NCBI GenBank assembly: GCA_021163945.1
Contig: JAGGTC010000023.1
Location: 1 to 8,916 of the forward strand
Length of the DNA: 8,916 bases
From: Deltaproteobacteria bacterium
GTDB taxonomy: Bacteria; Desulfobacterota; Desulfofervidia; Desulfofervidales; DG-60
Reading direction: 5' to 3'
Part shown: positions 7,101-8,916 of the stretch, one piece after another
Position numbering within the stretch: the first letter of the stretch is position 1
Layout: each line of letters starts with the position of its first letter
Notes under the pieces: model-generated
Seen by the model: the letters and a program-made list of their open reading frames with translations, nothing else
What the model was told of the DNA's origin: nothing
Database searches by the model: none
Program-made: the position numbers and the translations under genes

Positions 7101-7655
7101 TGCCTGTACCATTAATCTTGCTGCCTGGGCAGGGGAAAGCTCATAGGAATAACCTAATGGTTCAATAGATTGCCCCTTTTTAAGGATAAAGCTATAGAGC
7201 CCCCTTTTGGCAAGCCATATATCCTTACAAATTCTTTGAAATTCCTCAAAGTGCCTTTCATATATCCAGAAGATAAAACAGTCACTAGAATTTGCAAATA
7301 CCTCCCGCATTGCATTAAGTCTTTTAAGCAAATTCTCATTATCTTTTGAGATCTCTAGGGGGGTAAAATCCTGAGTCCCCTCCATCAGTGTATAGACAAA
7401 TACAATTTCACCCCTATTTGTTGGTTTTGGTAATGGGAGGTCATCCTTTAGGAAAACCTCCCTTATATCCCTACTTGCATGTACCATGTTATAGGCCAAA
7501 AGAAATGATATGTCCCTTAATACCTCTTTATGTGAGACCTCAGCCAGAATTATATCCCCACCCCCACTGCCTGTGACAGCCTGTTTTAGGCGGTCTAACT
7601 CCTTGCCAAATAGGTCTTTGATATTCTCAACTTTGATAAAGCCTATTTTTTGCAT
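4197..7655 (-). CDS. NACHT-family STAND NTPase with C-terminal HEAT repeats
   Basis: A 1152-aa, probably cytoplasmic protein. Residues 1-165 form an alpha/beta-looking region I cannot assign to an enzyme; it contains LLKRLNAMREVF and FIFWIYERHFEEF followed by DIWLAKRGLYSF. Residues 170-330 are mostly helical, partly TPR-like. The NACHT core follows: Walker A GDPGSGKST (343-351), Walker B LLLLIDGLDE (421-430), sensor-like RFIITSR (455-461), the NPLLLSIMALIHHQG helix (526-540) and the NACHT-typical FTHLSLEEYLAARYL (659-673). From about 786 to 1140 there are eleven HEAT units, mostly 33 residues. STAND proteins oligomerise on ligand sensing; bacterial NACHT proteins include anti-phage proteins. 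The start overlaps the upstream ATPase gene by 13 bp, so coupled expression is likely; the nearest RBS-like AAGGA is 15 bases away. No nuclease, protease, TIR or membrane effector is visible, so the effector is unknown. Confidence 0.9.
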   Translation of the reverse strand: MQKIGFIKVENIKDLFGKELDRLKQAVTGSGGGDIILAEVSHKEVLRDISFLLAYNMVHASRDIREVFLKDDLPLPKPTNRGEIVFVYTLMEGTQDFTPLEISKDNENLLKRLNAMREVFANSSDCFIFWIYERHFEEFQRICKDIWLAKRGLYSFILKKGQSIEPLGYSYELSPAQAARLMVQAINVENELKAPGIPLTRKLSLHEDLVHRYQLLGFTKYAEGHYNKLLSISRELKNYEYLLSQYLENLRHRYEWLEFKGIRQLKLMVKMRLEDLFVPLRFIRRVETSLGPEEYLEEYLKEEKKFPKARERELGKVREGFGREEQRISFKDLFRYKRAVVLGDPGSGKSTLLKYIAYRLAKEPEIAKRDFGLRDEYIPLIISVSSYSHFLNKDYTFSQFLRESYKELWPILKDYLKGGRLLLLIDGLDEEVDSAKRVQIAREIEEFVAKYPKNRFIITSRIAGYSIAAISMGFDHLIIQPFEGDDIKRFLLSWYKALGEERPEEQSKRLYQTIIDVPAFKRLAANPLLLSIMALIHHQGIRLPYRRVDLYGCILDALAETWSLARALSGRPIDLWLGNRRLDRTLVERILAPIAFEVHETSPGGIMTKDSLIEKVSHYFKEYEGKERAEAQSLARDFVDLAREQIGILMERGIDRFAFTHLSLEEYLAARYLSGRERPEEIACNKLYDPRFEEIILLTAAILSGERSERFIKAIYNYNGELDKRFFRRSLLLAAHMIADEIELKYPLKKEILKNFLNTYLSPSYYLKNEALKVIDSLKGASMEGYVVDVLLDSIKNGSPDIQWAAAIALGSIGSPDKRIINILLVLELTKDPFVRRAAAIALGNIGSPDKRIISALLGLVRDIDPFIRNAAAIALGKTGSTDKRIIDALLELVRDKYAFIQRAAADALAKIGSTDKRVISVLLKLVRDIDPFIRNAAAIALGKTGSTDKRIIDALLELVRDKYAFIQRAAADALAKIGSTDKRVISVLLKLVRDIDPFIRNAAAIALGKTGSTDKRIIDALLELVRDKYAFIQRAAADALAKIGSTDILLELVRDEDPSVQYAAAIALGKTGSTDKRVISVLLKLARDINIDPSVQYAAAIALGKTGSTDKRVISVLLKFTKDKATFVREAAIRGLWNIALYKGTDKLTNS
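4294..4481. repeat. 83-bp direct repeat at a 105-bp offset
   Basis: Bases 4294-4376 recur exactly at 4399-4481. Together they code for the last DPSVQY-type HEAT units of the NACHT protein. The 105-bp offset differs from the 99-bp unit by a 6-bp in-frame insertion (ATTTAT near 4382), which adds two residues. This is a second, separate recent duplication next to the 198-bp array. Confidence 0.88.
4511..5079. repeat. Perfect 198-bp tandem repeat, about 2.9 copies
   Basis: By eye, 4561-4758 and 4759-4956 are identical, and identity continues left to 4511 and right to 5079, where CC replaces TT. That gives 569 bp with period 198 and no mismatch seen. Each period encodes two 33-residue HEAT units (a DPFIRN type and a YAFIQR type). 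The absence of even synonymous changes points to very recent duplication or gene conversion. Confidence 0.93.
7643..7655 (-). other. 13-bp overlap of the ATPase and NACHT genes with an A6 run
   Basis: On the minus strand the overlap reads ATGCAAAAAATAG: the NACHT start codon, an A6 tract, and the ATPase stop TAG. The NACHT frame is -1 relative to the ATPase frame. Termination-reinitiation coupling is the simple reading. Confidence 0.8.
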
Positions 7656-8896
7656 TTTTCATTAAGGAATTCCTTTAGAATGGGATGGGTCCAGTACCAC
7701 TGGCCACCATCCTCATAATAAAGGATATAAAGATTTTGGATCAGCTCAGATAAAAGGGGCTCTATTGATGGTAAGATATCGGGTTTTTCTTGGTATATCC
7801 GGCAAAGTACCTTAATGGCCTCCTCTCTTAATCCCTTAATCTTCTCACGTCTAGTCCTCTCAAGAGCCTTTTCTGCATCAGTTATATCAACCCTAACTTT
7901 ATCTTGAGACTGTGCCCCTCCCAAGGCATACTGGACCAAATATATAAATTCCCTTATTACTCCACCACAGCCCTCAATGAGCAATTCCAGTGCCTGCTCA
8001 TCTATAAGGTCTGGCGTATTGGCCCAGGATAACCTGCGATGGGCTATCTCTTTTAAGAAGTTATAACTTTTGGGAAAATTATTGGGAGAAAATTTGCCTG
8101 ATTCACGATCAAACAGAGTAAGGTTTGGAATCTCTCTAGTAACTGAGAAATGAAACCTAACCCTTTGAAAATGAGGCGAATGAAAGAGCTCAAAGGGAAT
8201 GGTATAAATGATGGGACAAGATGGTTTTGCTAGAAGCCTACTCTCTGCAAAGATACGCTGGGCTATGTTCAATTCATCAATTTTATCTAGGCCATCAATT
8301 ATCCAGAGGGGAAAGTAGCCTGTCTTATTATTGACCTCTTCAATGGCCTCTTCTATGTATCCTAAGATCTCACTTACCTCTGGTTCCACATCAATCTCTT
8401 TGACTGTCTCTGAACTTAATCCAAATCGAAATGACACACCTATCATCTGGATCAGCTTGGGGGCACTGAATTCTATATCCTTTACCCTCCGCTGAATTAC
8501 CCGATTAAGGGAATTAGCAATCCTATTCAATGGGCCCTCATCAAGTTCGATCCCCTTATCCTTAGCAGTCTTATACATTGCTGCTGTAGCGCCAATCAAT
8601 ATCTCTAGATGATTTACATTAAAGAGGTCCATAGTAGTTTCAGCATCTAGCCACACTACGAAATATTTCTCATCCAGTATCTGGAAGACCTTACCAAGTT
8701 CAGTAGATTTGCCACTTCCACGCTGCCCTGTTAATACTGCCTTAGCATCCCTGCCTATGGTCTCAATCTGCTGTGCAAGGCTGCTGGCAATCGGGGCCTC
8801 CCTTGGCACATAGATGTATTCTAGCCTTGCAATGTCTTTAAATTTGAATAATGGATCAAATGCCTGCCATAATCTTGACCACATATTTATATTCAT
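7643..8896 (-). CDS. ORC/STAND-type AAA ATPase, partner of the NACHT protein
   Basis: A 417-aa P-loop ATPase. After an N-terminal strand and lead-in (about 20-50), Walker A is GQRGSGKST (57-65) and Walker B is PLWIIDGLDKID (196-207). GGVIREFIYLVQYA (311-324) matches the lid helix with a sensor-2-like arginine (R315) seen in ORC/Cdc6 and STAND ATPases. A C-terminal winged-helix-like segment (about 355-417) ends in YWTHPILKEFLNEK. No nuclease or transmembrane segment is visible. It is the first gene of the visible operon and overlaps the NACHT gene by 13 bp, so the two products are probably made together and act together. The ATG at 8896 has only a weak RBS-like GAAAGTGAT before it; a second in-frame ATG at 8884 is possible. 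Only 20 bases upstream are in the window, so the promoter is not resolved. Specific function is not known to me. Confidence 0.82.
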   Translation of the reverse strand: MNINMWSRLWQAFDPLFKFKDIARLEYIYVPREAPIASSLAQQIETIGRDAKAVLTGQRGSGKSTELGKVFQILDEKYFVVWLDAETTMDLFNVNHLEILIGATAAMYKTAKDKGIELDEGPLNRIANSLNRVIQRRVKDIEFSAPKLIQMIGVSFRFGLSSETVKEIDVEPEVSEILGYIEEAIEEVNNKTGYFPLWIIDGLDKIDELNIAQRIFAESRLLAKPSCPIIYTIPFELFHSPHFQRVRFHFSVTREIPNLTLFDRESGKFSPNNFPKSYNFLKEIAHRRLSWANTPDLIDEQALELLIEGCGGVIREFIYLVQYALGGAQSQDKVRVDITDAEKALERTRREKIKGLREEAIKVLCRIYQEKPDILPSIEPLLSELIQNLYILYYEDGGQWYWTHPILKEFLNEKCKK

Positions 8897-8916
8897 ATTA
8901 TCACTTTCTATATTAT

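Noticed and set aside
7664..7675. Perfect palindrome AAGGAATTCCTT as a terminator or operator
   Set aside because: It has no loop and no following T-run on either strand, and it lies within the ATPase coding end; 12-bp palindromes like this can occur by chance.

Overview
The window is bacterial. It carries an NAD+-dependent DNA ligase (a bacterial hallmark), Shine-Dalgarno sequences of the AGGAGG type, a CnoX/YbbN-type thioredoxin-TPR protein and a VapBC toxin-antitoxin pair. Arginine is written mostly as AGG/AGA and isoleucine often as ATA. That pattern is common in thermophilic or anaerobic lineages such as Nitrospirota and Thermodesulfobacteriota, but I cannot assign a taxon from this stretch alone.

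Layout. Positions 1-2636 (+ strand) are a housekeeping pair: the 3' four-fifths of ligA, then a PP-loop ATPase predicted to act in tRNA thiolation. The two overlap by 4 bp (GTGA). Running towards them with no gap is a thioredoxin-TPR co-chaperone gene (2637-3446, - strand), whose start I moved downstream of the annotatable ATG on RBS evidence. A 152-bp AT-rich divergent intergenic region (3447-3598) holds a good sigma70-type promoter and a strong RBS for a vapB-vapC pair (3599-4193, + strand). Three bases later, on the opposite strand, ends a two-gene operon filling the rest of the window (4197-8896, - strand): an ORC/STAND-type AAA ATPase of 417 aa, then a 1152-aa NACHT NTPase ending in about eleven HEAT repeats. 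The two overlap by 13 bp.

The right half is the interesting part. The ATPase-NACHT pair looks like a two-component STAND (NLR-like) conflict or anti-phage system: a small ATPase, a large NACHT protein with an unrecognised N-terminal alpha/beta plus helical region, and a C-terminal superhelical sensor. The sensor is encoded by recently amplified DNA: 569 bp (4511-5079) is a perfect tandem repeat of period 198 bp (two 33-residue HEAT units). Next to it lies an 83-bp perfect duplication at a 105-bp offset and a unit with a 15-bp in-frame deletion. This is the signature of repeat turnover seen in rapidly diversifying recognition domains. The neighbouring vapBC pair, lower in G+C than the ligA side, supports reading 3.5-8.9 kb as an accessory or defence segment next to core genes. 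The defence role is inference; the domains and repeats are visible directly.
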